Part shown: piece by piece, positions 1 to 8,307 of the stretch
How positions within the stretch are numbered: the first letter of the stretch is position 1
Layout: every line of letters begins with the position of its first letter
From: Frateuria_A sp051900425
GTDB taxonomy: Bacteria > Pseudomonadota > Gammaproteobacteria > Xanthomonadales > Rhodanobacteraceae
DNA length: 64,000 nucleotides
Reading direction: 5' to 3'
Assembly: GCF_051900425.1 (NCBI RefSeq)
Contig: NZ_JBHZGK010000002.1
Location: 62,001 to 126,000, forward strand
Program-made: the position numbers and the translations under genes
The notes under the pieces: model-generated
The model's database searches: none
What the model saw: only the letters and a program-made list of their open reading frames with translations
Told to the model about the DNA's origin: nothing

Positions 1-206
1 TACCCGTGCCCTCCCCGCAACGCGGGGGTGCCGACAGGCGGATGGGGCGCTCCTGGCGAGGCTGCGGTGGAGGTTTTCCGCAAGCCTGCCCCCATCCGCC
101 CTCCGGGCACCTTCCCCGTGGAGCGGGGGAAGGCTCGATCACGCGGTGGCGTGTTGGGCTCGGGTGCAGGCAGAGCGCATACCCGAGCCTTCCCCGCAGC
201 GCTCGA
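1..206. other. Intergenic flank, no gene supported
   Basis: No reading frame here looks like a real protein. The region holds a perfect 8-bp inverted repeat (110-117 with 126-133, loop of 8) downstream of dusB, and several C-rich and G-rich runs. The repeat lacks a T-tract on either side, so a terminator is not clear. It may be a degenerate REP-like element. Confidence 0.4.
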
Positions 207-1199
207 TCATGCGGCGAAGCGCTGTGGGGTTCCCGAGGCGAGCGACTCGAAGTATTCGTGCGTGAGGCGGACTTGTTCGGCCGCGCTCTCGGCACGGTTG
301 ACCACATGCCGGAAGGCCGCGTTCTCCGGCCTGTCCTTGGCGTACCAACCCAGATGCTTGCGCGCGATGCGCACGCCGGCGCGTTCGCCGTAGAAGGCGT
401 ACAGGTGCTCCAGATGGCCGAGCAGGATCGCGCCGACCTCGGCCGGCGTGGGCTCGGGCAGCTTCTCGCCGGTGGCGAGATAGTGCGCGACCTCGCGGAA
501 GATCCACGGCCGGCCCTGCGCGCCGCGCCCGATCATCACCGCGTCGGCGCCGGTCACGTCGAGCACGTGGCGGGCGCGCTCGGGGCTGGTGACGTCGCCG
601 TTGGCGAGCACCGGGATACGCACGGCCGCCTTCACCGCAGCGATGGTGTCGTACTCGGCCTCGCCCTCGTACTTGTCCGCGCGCGTGCGCCCGTGCACCG
701 AGAGCGCGGCGATGCCGCTGTCTTCGGCGATGCGCGCGATGTTCAAGGCGTTCCTGTGCTCGCGATCCCAGCCGGTACGAATCTTCAACGTCACCGGCAC
801 CTCGACCGCGCCGGCCACCGCCTTGCAGATGCGCGCCACCAGCGGCTCGTCCTGCAGCAGCGCCGACCCCGACCACACGTTGCAGACCTTCTTGGCCGGG
901 CAGCCCATGTTGATGTCGACGATCTGCGCGCCGTTGGCCACGTTGAAGCGGGCCGCTTCGGCCAGCATGCCCGGGTCGTAGCCGGCGATCTGCACACTGA
1001 CCGGTTCCGGTTCGCCGGCGTGGTCCATGCGATGCAGTGACTTGCGCGTGTGCCAGAGCTTGGGATCGGCGGTGGTCATTTCCGACACGGCCAGTCCCGC
1101 GCCCAGCCGTTTGCACAGCAGGCGGAAAGGCTTGTCGGTGACCCCGGCCATGGGCGCGAGCACCACGGGCGGGTCGATGCGGTAGGGGCCGATCTGCAT
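207..1199 (-). CDS. dusB: tRNA-dihydrouridine synthase DusB
   Basis: FMN-dependent enzyme that reduces specific uridines in the tRNA D-loop to dihydrouridine, using NADPH, in the cytoplasm. The 330-aa protein has the usual family length. It opens with the FMN-binding stretch APMAGVTD (residues 15-22), and the motif NMGCPAKKV places the catalytic general-acid cysteine at C100. Later it carries the HGRTR and GxxIGRGAQGRPW phosphate-binding segments of the TIM barrel. The start chosen gives the family-typical N-terminus (MQIGPYRIDPPVVLAPMAG). In many gammaproteobacteria dusB precedes fis; no fis-like gene is seen in the 206 bases downstream here. A REP-like inverted repeat separates it from the next gene. 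The DusB rather than DusA or DusC assignment comes from overall sequence character and is fairly secure. Confidence 0.93.
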   Translation of the reverse strand: MQIGPYRIDPPVVLAPMAGVTDKPFRLLCKRLGAGLAVSEMTTADPKLWHTRKSLHRMDHAGEPEPVSVQIAGYDPGMLAEAARFNVANGAQIVDINMGCPAKKVCNVWSGSALLQDEPLVARICKAVAGAVEVPVTLKIRTGWDREHRNALNIARIAEDSGIAALSVHGRTRADKYEGEAEYDTIAAVKAAVRIPVLANGDVTSPERARHVLDVTGADAVMIGRGAQGRPWIFREVAHYLATGEKLPEPTPAEVGAILLGHLEHLYAFYGERAGVRIARKHLGWYAKDRPENAAFRHVVNRAESAAEQVRLTHEYFESLASGTPQRFAA

Positions 1200-1220
1200 C
1201 CGCCCATTGTACGAGCTCCC

Positions 1221-1284
1221 GTAGGGTGGGCTTCAGCCCACCGCGTTTCTGAACCGGGATGGTGGGCTGAAGCCCACCCTGCGC
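1221..1284. repeat. REP-like inverted repeat, family A copy 1
   Basis: Two facing copies of a 20-odd-base unit (GTAGGGTGGGCTTCAGCCCA and its complement) separated by a short variable loop. The same unit recurs at 8943-9004, 44003-44026 (half copy) and 49555-49620. Each unit is itself partly palindromic (GGGCTtcAGCCC). It lies between dusB and the CdsA-like gene, both on the minus strand. Confidence 0.85.
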
Positions 1285-1289
1285 GGGCG

Positions 1290-2231
1290 TTACATCAACG
1301 CGTAGTGCACCACATGGAAGAACACCGGCGCGGCAAAGCTCACCGAGTCGAGCCGGTCGAGCATGCCGCCATGGCCTTCGATCATGTGGCCCCAGTCCTT
1401 CGCGCCCAGGCTGCGCTTGACTGCCGACAGCGCCAGTCCGCCGAGGAACCCGGCGATCACGATGATCAACGACATGCCGGCCGAACCCCAGAACGGGAAA
1501 GGCGTGATCCACCAGAGGCCCGCGCCCACCGCCACGGCGGACAGCCCGCCGCCGACCAGCCCCTCGACCGTCTTGGACGGGCTCACCGAGGGCGCCAGCT
1601 TGTGCCGTCCGAACAGCTTGCCGAACACGTACTGGAACACGTCGCTGATCTGCACCACCAGCAGCAGGTACAGGAGCAGCAGGAGGTTCTGTCCCTCGTA
1701 ACCGGGCACGTGCAGCAGCAGGACCGCCGGCGCATAGCTGATGCAGTAGACGGTGAGCATCAGACCCCACTGGATCTTGGTGGTGCGCTCCAGGAACGAT
1801 TCGGTATCGCCACCCAGCGCGGTGATCGCCGGCAGCAGCAGGAAGCCGTAGACCGGGATGCAGATCGCGAACAATCCATACCAGTCGATGCCGATCAGCC
1901 AGTACTGCAGCGGAATGGCGAGGTAGAAGCACAGCACCAGCGGCAGGTGGTCGCCGCGGCGCGTCGGGGTGAGCGTGAGGAACTCGCGCAGCGCGAAGAA
2001 CGAGGCCAGCGCGAACAGCACCAGCGTGGTGATGCGCCCGAGCAGGAAGCACACGCACAGGATCGCCACCATCCACCACCAGGCGCCGATGCGTGCGTTC
2101 AGGTTGGCGATCACCTCGCGCGAGCCGTCGCTGCGCGCGCGCCGCGCCAGCGCCCAGCCGACCAGGCTCGCCACCACCAACAGCGCCAGCACGGCGCCCA
2201 TCACGGTCCAGAACTTCTGTTGGGGATTCAT
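1290..2231 (-). CDS. CdsA-like phosphatidate cytidylyltransferase
   Basis: Predicted integral membrane enzyme that makes CDP-diacylglycerol from CTP and phosphatidate. The 313-aa protein is almost entirely hydrophobic helices. It carries the family segments SPSKTVEGLVGG (middle) and GHGGMLDRLDS (near the C-terminus), matching the CTP-transferase signature region. The ATG at 2231 overlaps the stop of the upstream acyltransferase by 4 nt, which fixes the start and shows translational coupling. It is the third gene of an operon CDP-alcohol phosphatidyltransferase / acyltransferase / cytidylyltransferase. The housekeeping cdsA normally sits with dxr, bamA and lpx genes, so this copy is probably a paralogue serving a dedicated lipid pathway; that is inference. 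Confidence 0.85.
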   Translation of the reverse strand: MNPQQKFWTVMGAVLALLVVASLVGWALARRARSDGSREVIANLNARIGAWWWMVAILCVCFLLGRITTLVLFALASFFALREFLTLTPTRRGDHLPLVLCFYLAIPLQYWLIGIDWYGLFAICIPVYGFLLLPAITALGGDTESFLERTTKIQWGLMLTVYCISYAPAVLLLHVPGYEGQNLLLLLYLLLVVQISDVFQYVFGKLFGRHKLAPSVSPSKTVEGLVGGGLSAVAVGAGLWWITPFPFWGSAGMSLIIVIAGFLGGLALSAVKRSLGAKDWGHMIEGHGGMLDRLDSVSFAAPVFFHVVHYALM

Positions 2232-2827
2232 GCCAGCTCCACCACCGCCGCGTGGGCGCGTTGCAGGAAGCTTTCCTTGTCCTCGCCCTCGGCCAGCCGC
2301 AGCGCGCGGCCGAAGCGCACCATGCAGGTCAGCGGCACCGGCAGCAGGCTGCCCTTGGGCATCGCGCGGTGGAGCGTGTCCAGGTAGACCGCTACCAGCT
2401 CGGCCTGAGGGTGGCGCTGGGCCAGGTGGTAGAGGCCGGCCTTGAACGGCTGCGGCAGGGGATCCGGGCTGCGCGTGCCTTCGGGGAAGATGATCAGCGA
2501 GTCGCCCGCGGCCAGGGCGGCGCACAGGGGTTCGAGGGGGTCGCCTTCGCGGCGCTCGCGGTCACGCTCGATATAGACGGCGCTGAAGCCGTGTTCGGCG
2601 ATGAAGCCGCGCAGCCCGCCCTTGCCCCAGTAGTCGCGGGCGGCCACCGGGCGCGTGCGCTGGCGCAGCCGCGGCGGCAACGCGGCCCACAGCGCCAGCG
2701 CGTCCAGGTGGCTGCTGTGGTTGGCGAAGTAGATGCGTTGCACGGCCTTCGGCTCGCAGCCGAGCCAGCGGCCGTGTGCGCCGACCAGCAGGCGCACGAG
2801 GCCGACCAGGATGCGCGAGGTGATCAT
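2228..2827 (-). CDS. PlsC-like 1-acylglycerol-3-phosphate acyltransferase
   Basis: Membrane-associated acyltransferase of the LPLAT family, expected to acylate a lysophospholipid such as lysophosphatidic acid. The 199-aa protein has the catalytic HX4D motif (H37-D42, in NHSSHLD) and the substrate-phosphate motif FPEGTRS further on. An N-terminal hydrophobic stretch (residues 5-17) could anchor it. The ATG at 2827 overlaps the upstream gene's stop by 4 nt, and its own stop overlaps the cytidylyltransferase start by 4 nt, so the three are co-translated. It is shorter than typical PlsC (about 245 aa), which fits the compact paralogues found in such clusters. The acyl acceptor cannot be read from sequence. 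Confidence 0.85.
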   Translation of the reverse strand: MITSRILVGLVRLLVGAHGRWLGCEPKAVQRIYFANHSSHLDALALWAALPPRLRQRTRPVAARDYWGKGGLRGFIAEHGFSAVYIERDRERREGDPLEPLCAALAAGDSLIIFPEGTRSPDPLPQPFKAGLYHLAQRHPQAELVAVYLDTLHRAMPKGSLLPVPLTCMVRFGRALRLAEGEDKESFLQRAHAAVVELA

Positions 2828-3444
2828 GCGTCGGCGCCCCTCAGTCGCGCGGCGATCGCGCGGGTGCGCGTCATGCAGGTGAGCGCCGAACCGGCGGCGA
2901 TGACCGCCGCGGTCGCCAGCAGGATCGGCTGGCGCCACGTCGGCAGCAGCGCCGCGAGCACCAGCGCGAGGCCAAGCAGCCACATGCGGTGCGGCTTGGC
3001 CATCGGTCCGCGGAAGTCCTGGACCTGGCCGAGCGACCCGCCAAGCGCCCGGATGTAGGCGGTAAGCGCTGCCAGCAGGGCGGCCAACCAACCGAGCCAC
3101 GGCACGGCGGCCGCGTAGCCCAGCGCGACCAGGAACAGCGAGTCGGCCAGCCGATCCGGCACCTCGTTGAAAAGCGGCCCGGTGACGGAGCCCTTGCCGC
3201 CTTCGACGGCGACCATGCCGTCGAACAGGTTGCACAGCAGCCGCAGCAGGATGGCCAACGCGCACAGCAGCGCACCGACCGCGCCGGGCAGGGCGAGCAG
3301 CGCCCAGGCGCCGGCCAGCGCGAACAGCACGCTGAGGACGGAGATCTGGTTGGGTGTCAGCCGGCTGCGCGCCAGCGCCGTGGCGATGCGTTGCGCCCAG
3401 CCGCTGCCGCGCACGGCAATCGGGCGTCGATTGGCGTCCTGCAT
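2824..3444 (-). CDS. CDP-alcohol phosphatidyltransferase, variant motif
   Basis: Integral membrane protein of the CDP-alcohol phosphatidyltransferase fold, expected to swap the CMP of CDP-diacylglycerol for an alcohol. The 206-aa protein has about six hydrophobic segments. The canonical motif is D-x2-D-G-x2-A-R-x8-G-x3-D-x3-D. Here the aligned positions read N72, D75, G76, A79, V80, G89, N93, D97, so two of four aspartates are Asn and the Arg is Val. The start at 3444 has a GGGGGA ribosome site 6 nt upstream and is preferred over an in-frame ATG at 3471. It heads the lipid operon, and the downstream PlsC- and CdsA-like genes could supply its CDP-lipid donor. The product alcohol is unknown, and the motif changes make activity uncertain. 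Confidence 0.75.
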   Translation of the reverse strand: MQDANRRPIAVRGSGWAQRIATALARSRLTPNQISVLSVLFALAGAWALLALPGAVGALLCALAILLRLLCNLFDGMVAVEGGKGSVTGPLFNEVPDRLADSLFLVALGYAAAVPWLGWLAALLAALTAYIRALGGSLGQVQDFRGPMAKPHRMWLLGLALVLAALLPTWRQPILLATAAVIAAGSALTCMTRTRAIAARLRGADA

Positions 3445-3505
3445 GGCGTGTCCCCCGTGGCCAGCACGCATGCTAGCGCGGCTGTGGGGGCGCGGCTTGT
3501 CGGCC

Positions 3506-4609
3506 TCAGCCGCGGCGCTTCGTGCGCGCCTGCCAGAACAGGAAGCCGGTGACCAGGAAGAACGGCGGCAGCAGGCCGGAGACGATCACCAGCGCGTGCC
3601 AGAGCGGCCCGGTGGTGCCGGCGTGCAGCGGGTAGATCGCGTTGTTCACCTGCACGCCGGTGTCCGCGCGGGTGGCATCCGCTACGCCCAGCACGCGTGC
3701 CTGGTAGGGATCGATCCACAGCGTGCTGCGGCCGGTGGGATTCCATTCGCCCGGCAGGCGTACGCGGAGGGTCACGCGGCCGTCGCGTTCGCTCGGAAAG
3801 GAAAGCCGGCCCAGCACCGCGCCCGGCAGTGCCTGCCTGGCGGCAGCCAGCACGGCGGCCCAGTCGATCGGGTCCTGGCGCAAAGCGAGGGTTGCCGGTG
3901 ATGCCGGTTCCGGCGTGTCGCCGAACAATCCCTGCAACGCCGTGCGGGTGCCGCCGTGGTAGCACATCAGCGTGCCGGTGAGGGTCACCAGCAGCACCAC
4001 CGGCAGGCTCAGCGCGCCGAAGCTGCGGTGCCAGCTCAGCCAGCGCCGCGCCGGCGGCTGCGCGTGGGGCTTCAGGTGGGTGAGGAAGCGGCCGCGCCCG
4101 GGCCACCACAGCACGACGCCCGAGATCAGCATGAACAGGCTGGACCAGCCGAGCACGCCGAGCCAGGTTTCGCCCGCGTGGCCAGCCAGCAGGTGGGTAT
4201 GCCAGTCACGCAGGGCGAGCAGCGCGTCGCTGCCCGGCGTGCGGGTGAGCAGCAGCGCGCCGCTGGCCGGATCGAGGTAGCGACGCACGCCACCGTTGAA
4301 GTAGAGCTGCCATACGGGCAGTTCGGGGTCGGGCAGGTCGGCGCTGCGCAGGCCGTGCGGCGACCACTCGCGCGCGATGCGCTCCAGCACCACCGCTTCC
4401 TGTGCCTGCGTGGGCAGCGCGTGCGCAAACAGCGCCGGGTGCAGTGCGCGCAGCAGCGGTCCCTGCAAGGCCAGCACGCTGCCGCTCAGCGCGACCAGCG
4501 CATACACCGTGCCCAGGCTCAGGCCCGCCCACAGGTGCAGCTTGCGCAGCCAATGGCGCAGGCTGGACGTGGAGCGGGCCTGCACCGCCGGGTGGACGGC
4601 GTCGCGCAT
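3506..4609 (-). CDS. PepSY-associated membrane protein, iron uptake partner
   Basis: Inner-membrane protein of the PepSY-TM family (PiuB/FoxB-like). Members are linked to siderophore handling, and some act as haem-dependent periplasmic siderophore reductases. The 367-aa protein has four main hydrophobic helices (about 22-45, 146-165, 190-215 and 340-360) with large periplasmic loops, and histidines in and near the helices (HLWAG, HTHLLAGHAG, WHRSFG) that could bind haem. Its ATG overlaps the TonB receptor's stop by 1 nt (TGATG), so the two are co-translated and should share the Fur-regulated promoter upstream of the receptor. The specific siderophore cannot be inferred. Confidence 0.82.
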   Translation of the reverse strand: MRDAVHPAVQARSTSSLRHWLRKLHLWAGLSLGTVYALVALSGSVLALQGPLLRALHPALFAHALPTQAQEAVVLERIAREWSPHGLRSADLPDPELPVWQLYFNGGVRRYLDPASGALLLTRTPGSDALLALRDWHTHLLAGHAGETWLGVLGWSSLFMLISGVVLWWPGRGRFLTHLKPHAQPPARRWLSWHRSFGALSLPVVLLVTLTGTLMCYHGGTRTALQGLFGDTPEPASPATLALRQDPIDWAAVLAAARQALPGAVLGRLSFPSERDGRVTLRVRLPGEWNPTGRSTLWIDPYQARVLGVADATRADTGVQVNNAIYPLHAGTTGPLWHALVIVSGLLPPFFLVTGFLFWQARTKRRG

Positions 4610-6729
4610 CAGAACACCTGCTGCCAGCTGAGCGAGACGGTGCGGCCGCGACCGGCGAAGTAGGAGTCGTCGTCGCCCACGGTCTGCGACACGTAGTTGA
4701 TGTACTGCCTGTTGGCGAGGTTCTGCACGCCCAGCGTCCAGTCCCCCGCGGCGCCGGCGTGCCACTTCACGTAGGCGTCGGCGGTGACATAGCCGTCGAA
4801 GTGCGCGGTGCGCTCGCCCAGCGTGGCAAAGTCGCGGCTGGCCAGGCGCGAGAGCTGCAGGTAGCTCGACAGCGCGTCGCTCCAGCGCTGGGTCCACGAG
4901 AGGTTCAGGCGGTTCGGCGCGATGTTGGCGCCGTCCAGGTCCGAATCCACCTGGCCATCGCCGTCGCGATCGGAGCGGCCATGGTTGATCGCATAAGACG
5001 TGTCGATCCGCGTGCCCTCGCGCGGCGTCCAGCCGGCGCGCGCCTCCCAGCCGCTGATCTCGGTGCGCTGGCGGGTCACGTTGTAAACCTGGTTGGGCGC
5101 ATCGAACACCAGCAGGGCGCCGAGCTGCGAGGTCGAGGTCCAGTAGCTCACGCGCGCATTGAAGGCGGCGCCCGCGTACTCGGCACCCACTTCGCGGTTG
5201 TCCGATACCACCGGCTTGAGGTCCAGGAAATCATTCACACGCTGGCCCGGCACGCTGATCGCGCGCAGCACGCGCCCGACGTCGGGCAGGGTGTAGCCCT
5301 CGGCGTAGCTGGCGAACAGGTTGAGCGCGTCGGTGAGGTACCAGACCGCGCCGATGTTGGGCAACGTTTTCTTGAAACTGCGCGAGCCGCCCCCGACGGT
5401 CGCGCCGCCGTAGGACGCCAGCGTGCGGAAGGTCGGCACGTCCAGCCGGCCGTGCTCCTGGCGCAGGCCCGCGTTGATCGACAGCGCCTGCAGCGGCCAG
5501 TACTCGGCCTGCAGGAACGGCGCCCAGCCGGTGTAGGTGCTTTCGGGCACCCAGTCGCGGCCGGTCTGCGCCAGCGACTGGTGGGTGCGGTCGCGGTAGC
5601 CGTCGGCACCGGCCAGCACACTCAGCGTGCCGTCGAGCAGGCCGCGGCGCGACCACGACAGCCGCGCGCCATCCTTCACCGACTCGTTCTGCGACTGGTC
5701 GAACACCAGCGGGCCGTAGGCCGGATCCTGAAAGGTGCCGAAGGTGCCGCCGCCGAAGAGCTCGCGGTTGCGCTGGTGATAGAGCTGCGCGCGCAGCTCG
5801 CCGTCGGCCAGGTGCGGGTCGCGGTAGTCCAGGCTGGTGGTGAGCACGCGGTTGCGCGGTGCCAGCCCCGGCTGCTTCTGGCGCACCGAGGTGGTCGGCA
5901 TGCCGGCATCCATGTCGCCGGAGACGGCGATGTAGTCGCCGTTGCCTTCCAGGTCGAAGCGGTTGGCGGTCAACTGCAGGCGGCGCTCGCCGGCGAAGGT
6001 GTAGCCGAGCTTGACGAAGCCGTCCCAGCTCCTCGAATCCATCAGGTCGCCCTGGGTGCCGTCCACGCCGATCAGCCGGCCGCGCGCATCGGAGTACATG
6101 CCGCGCTTGCGCCAGGAGGCGCCGGCGACAAGGTCGAATGCGCCCGAACGCGCGCCGACCAGGTAGGCCGCGCCGTAGCCCAGCCCGTCGGCGCCCTGGG
6201 TCGGCGCGCTGGCGTCCAGCGTGACTTCCTGGCGCAAGCCGTTCTTGGCCGGCGCGTGCTTGGTGATGATGTTGATGATGCCGCCGGCGGCGCCCAAGCC
6301 CTGCAGCGAGTTGGAGCCTTCGACGATCTCGATGCGCTCGATCATCGCCGTGTCGATGGTGTAGCCGTCGCGCGAGCCGTTGCGCAGCGGGCTGGACTGC
6401 GGCACGCCATCGATCATGTACAGCGGGTTGCGCCCGCGCAGGGTCTGCCCGCGCACCGAGAGCTTCTGCGTCGAGGGCGCGAAGGAGGGCACCAGTGCGC
6501 CGATCGCGTCGCCCAGGTCTGGCGTGATGGCCAGCTGGTTGGCGAGGTCCTGATGGTCGATCACGGTGATCGTCATCGGCAGCGCGCCCTGGCTGCGCGG
6601 CAGGCGCAGGGTGCTCTCGGAGACCTCGACCCGCTCGAGATTGGTCGCCTGCTGTGCGTCCGCGGCGTGCAGTGGAGCGGCCAGGGCCAGGGTCAGGGCG
6701 AGCGCGAGCGGGCGTACGGACGACGACAT
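4609..6729 (-). CDS. TonB-dependent siderophore receptor
   Basis: Outer-membrane ferric-siderophore receptor energised by TonB. The 706-aa precursor has a signal peptide ending around AAPLHAA (residue 23), a TonB-box-like segment (ERVEVSES), and a plug domain with the motifs SVRGQTLRG, NPLYMIDGVP and IERIEIVEGSNSLQGLGAAGGIINIITK. A beta-barrel follows, ending in the aromatic residue F706 typical of outer-membrane porin-like barrels. The motif ASYAEGYTLPDVGRVLR is typical of FecA/FhuA-type receptors. A good Fur box lies about 30 nt upstream of the ATG. The downstream PepSY gene is translationally coupled. The ligand is unknown. Confidence 0.93.
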   Translation of the reverse strand: MSSSVRPLALALTLALAAPLHAADAQQATNLERVEVSESTLRLPRSQGALPMTITVIDHQDLANQLAITPDLGDAIGALVPSFAPSTQKLSVRGQTLRGRNPLYMIDGVPQSSPLRNGSRDGYTIDTAMIERIEIVEGSNSLQGLGAAGGIINIITKHAPAKNGLRQEVTLDASAPTQGADGLGYGAAYLVGARSGAFDLVAGASWRKRGMYSDARGRLIGVDGTQGDLMDSRSWDGFVKLGYTFAGERRLQLTANRFDLEGNGDYIAVSGDMDAGMPTTSVRQKQPGLAPRNRVLTTSLDYRDPHLADGELRAQLYHQRNRELFGGGTFGTFQDPAYGPLVFDQSQNESVKDGARLSWSRRGLLDGTLSVLAGADGYRDRTHQSLAQTGRDWVPESTYTGWAPFLQAEYWPLQALSINAGLRQEHGRLDVPTFRTLASYGGATVGGGSRSFKKTLPNIGAVWYLTDALNLFASYAEGYTLPDVGRVLRAISVPGQRVNDFLDLKPVVSDNREVGAEYAGAAFNARVSYWTSTSQLGALLVFDAPNQVYNVTRQRTEISGWEARAGWTPREGTRIDTSYAINHGRSDRDGDGQVDSDLDGANIAPNRLNLSWTQRWSDALSSYLQLSRLASRDFATLGERTAHFDGYVTADAYVKWHAGAAGDWTLGVQNLANRQYINYVSQTVGDDDSYFAGRGRTVSLSWQQVF

Positions 6730-6760
6730 GACAGCCTCCAGTGGGGAAGGCTGTGCATGC

Positions 6761-6778
6761 TAATGAAAATGATTCTCA
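6761..6778 (-). promoter_or_regulatory. Putative Fur box upstream of TonB receptor
   Basis: TAATGAAAATGATTCTCA matches the Fur consensus (GATAATGATAATCATTATC) at most positions, and lies about 30 nt before the receptor ATG. It stands out as an A+T island in a G+C-rich region. This predicts iron repression of the receptor/PepSY pair. Confidence 0.72.
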
Positions 6779-6838
6779 ACAACAAGCAAGAAGTTGCGGG
6801 CCATGTGCCTCCCCTGCGTGCAGGGTAAGGAGGGCGCG

Positions 6839-8107
6839 TCAGATCCCCGCTTGCTGTCCCAGGTTCGCCCGCGCCGCGTTCTCCGGAATGTGCTTGTGGC
6901 GGAACAGGATCACGAACAGCACCGCAACCACCAGCGCGTAGCCGGCGAAGCTGAGCCAGATGCCATGCCACTGCAGCGCACCGTCCGGCGCGGTGAAGAA
7001 ATGCTCGATCACCTGGCCGCTGATGGAGCTGCCCAGCACCGCGCCCACGCCGTTGGTCATCAGCATGAACAGGCCCTGCGCGCTGGCGCGGATCTTCGGA
7101 TCGGCCTGACCCTCGACGAACAAGGAGCCGGAAATGTTGAAAAAGTCGAACGCCATGCCGTAGACGATGTTCGACAGGATGATCATCCACAGCAGTTCGG
7201 CCGGGTTGCCGTAGGCGAACAAGCCGAAGCGCAGCACCCAGGCGACCATGCTGATCAGCATCACCGTCTTGATGCCGAAACGCTTGAGGAAGAACGGAAT
7301 GGCCAGGATGAACAGCGTTTCGGACATCTGCGAGATCGACAGCACGATGTTCGGGTAACGCACCGTCAGCAGGCCCTTGTACGCGTCGACCTTGCCGAAG
7401 TCGTGCAGGAACGTGTCGCCGTAGGCGTTGGTCAGCTGCAGCGCGGCGCCCAGCGCCATCGCGAACAGGAAGAACACCGCCATCTTGTAGTTCTTGAACA
7501 GCGCGAACGAACGCAGGCCCAGCACGTCGATCAGCGAGGTGTGGCGGGTATCGCGCGGCGGACAGGCCGGCAGCGAGAACGAGTACAGGCCCAGCAGCAC
7601 GGCCGCGATGGCCGCGATGCGGAACTGGTCGGGCGAGGTTTCGATATGCAGCAGGCTGATCGCCCACATCGCCACGATGAAGCCGACCGTGCCCCACACG
7701 CGGATCGGCGGGTACACCTTGACGATGTCCACGCCCTCGGTCTTGAGCGCGTTGTAGGCCACCGTGATCGAGAGCGCGATCGTCGGCATGTAGAAGCACA
7801 TGTTGACCAGCATCACCCAGAACAGCGTGGCCGGATTGTCGATCGTCGGCACGATGAACAGCATCAGCGCGCCGCCCAGATGCAATACGCCGTACAGGCG
7901 TTCGGCGTTGATCCACTTGTCCGCGATGATGCCGGTGATCGCCGGCATGAACAGCGAGGCGATGCCCATGGTGGAAAAGATCGCGCCGAACTCGGCGCCG
8001 CCCCAGTGGCGGGTCTGGAACCAGTAGGCGCCGATGGTGGTGAGCCACGAACCCCACACGAAGAACTGCAGGAAGTTCATCACGATCAGACGCAGCTTGA
8101 TGTTCAT
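6839..8107 (-). CDS. MFS nucleoside:H+ symporter (NupG/XapB-like)
   Basis: Twelve-helix major facilitator of the nucleoside:H+ symporter family, expected to import nucleosides across the inner membrane. The 422-aa protein begins MNIKLRLIVMNFLQFFVWGSWLTTIGAYWF, close to the N-terminus of E. coli NupG. It has the GIxADKW loop between helices 2 and 3 and a family-typical total length. It is transcribed toward the TonB receptor and separated from it by 109 nt containing the Fur box, so it is probably a separate unit. A divergent LysE-type exporter starts 200 nt away. The exact substrate range is inferred from family only. Confidence 0.82.
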   Translation of the reverse strand: MNIKLRLIVMNFLQFFVWGSWLTTIGAYWFQTRHWGGAEFGAIFSTMGIASLFMPAITGIIADKWINAERLYGVLHLGGALMLFIVPTIDNPATLFWVMLVNMCFYMPTIALSITVAYNALKTEGVDIVKVYPPIRVWGTVGFIVAMWAISLLHIETSPDQFRIAAIAAVLLGLYSFSLPACPPRDTRHTSLIDVLGLRSFALFKNYKMAVFFLFAMALGAALQLTNAYGDTFLHDFGKVDAYKGLLTVRYPNIVLSISQMSETLFILAIPFFLKRFGIKTVMLISMVAWVLRFGLFAYGNPAELLWMIILSNIVYGMAFDFFNISGSLFVEGQADPKIRASAQGLFMLMTNGVGAVLGSSISGQVIEHFFTAPDGALQWHGIWLSFAGYALVVAVLFVILFRHKHIPENAARANLGQQAGI

Positions 8108-8307
8108 GGTGCAAAGTCCCGCATGTGCTTTTTCCCCTGCAAAAGCCGCGGGACGTGCGCCCTGGCTGCAAAGTCAGGCAGGTTAGAGAAAGGGATGCAG
8201 GCGGGCAAGGCGCGGCGCAGCGCGTCGTCCATGACCTGCGCAGCTTGCGGCTGCCGGTGGAAGGGTTGGCGGCATAAACTCCGGCGATCGCCCCGCGGAT
8301 CCGGACC

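Noticed and set aside
110..133. 8-bp hairpin as dusB terminator
   Set aside because: No T-tract on the minus-strand side, so only described as an inverted repeat.
6812..6825. CCCTGC-GT-GCAGGG as terminator of the nucleoside transporter
   Set aside because: The 2-nt loop is too small and no T run follows.
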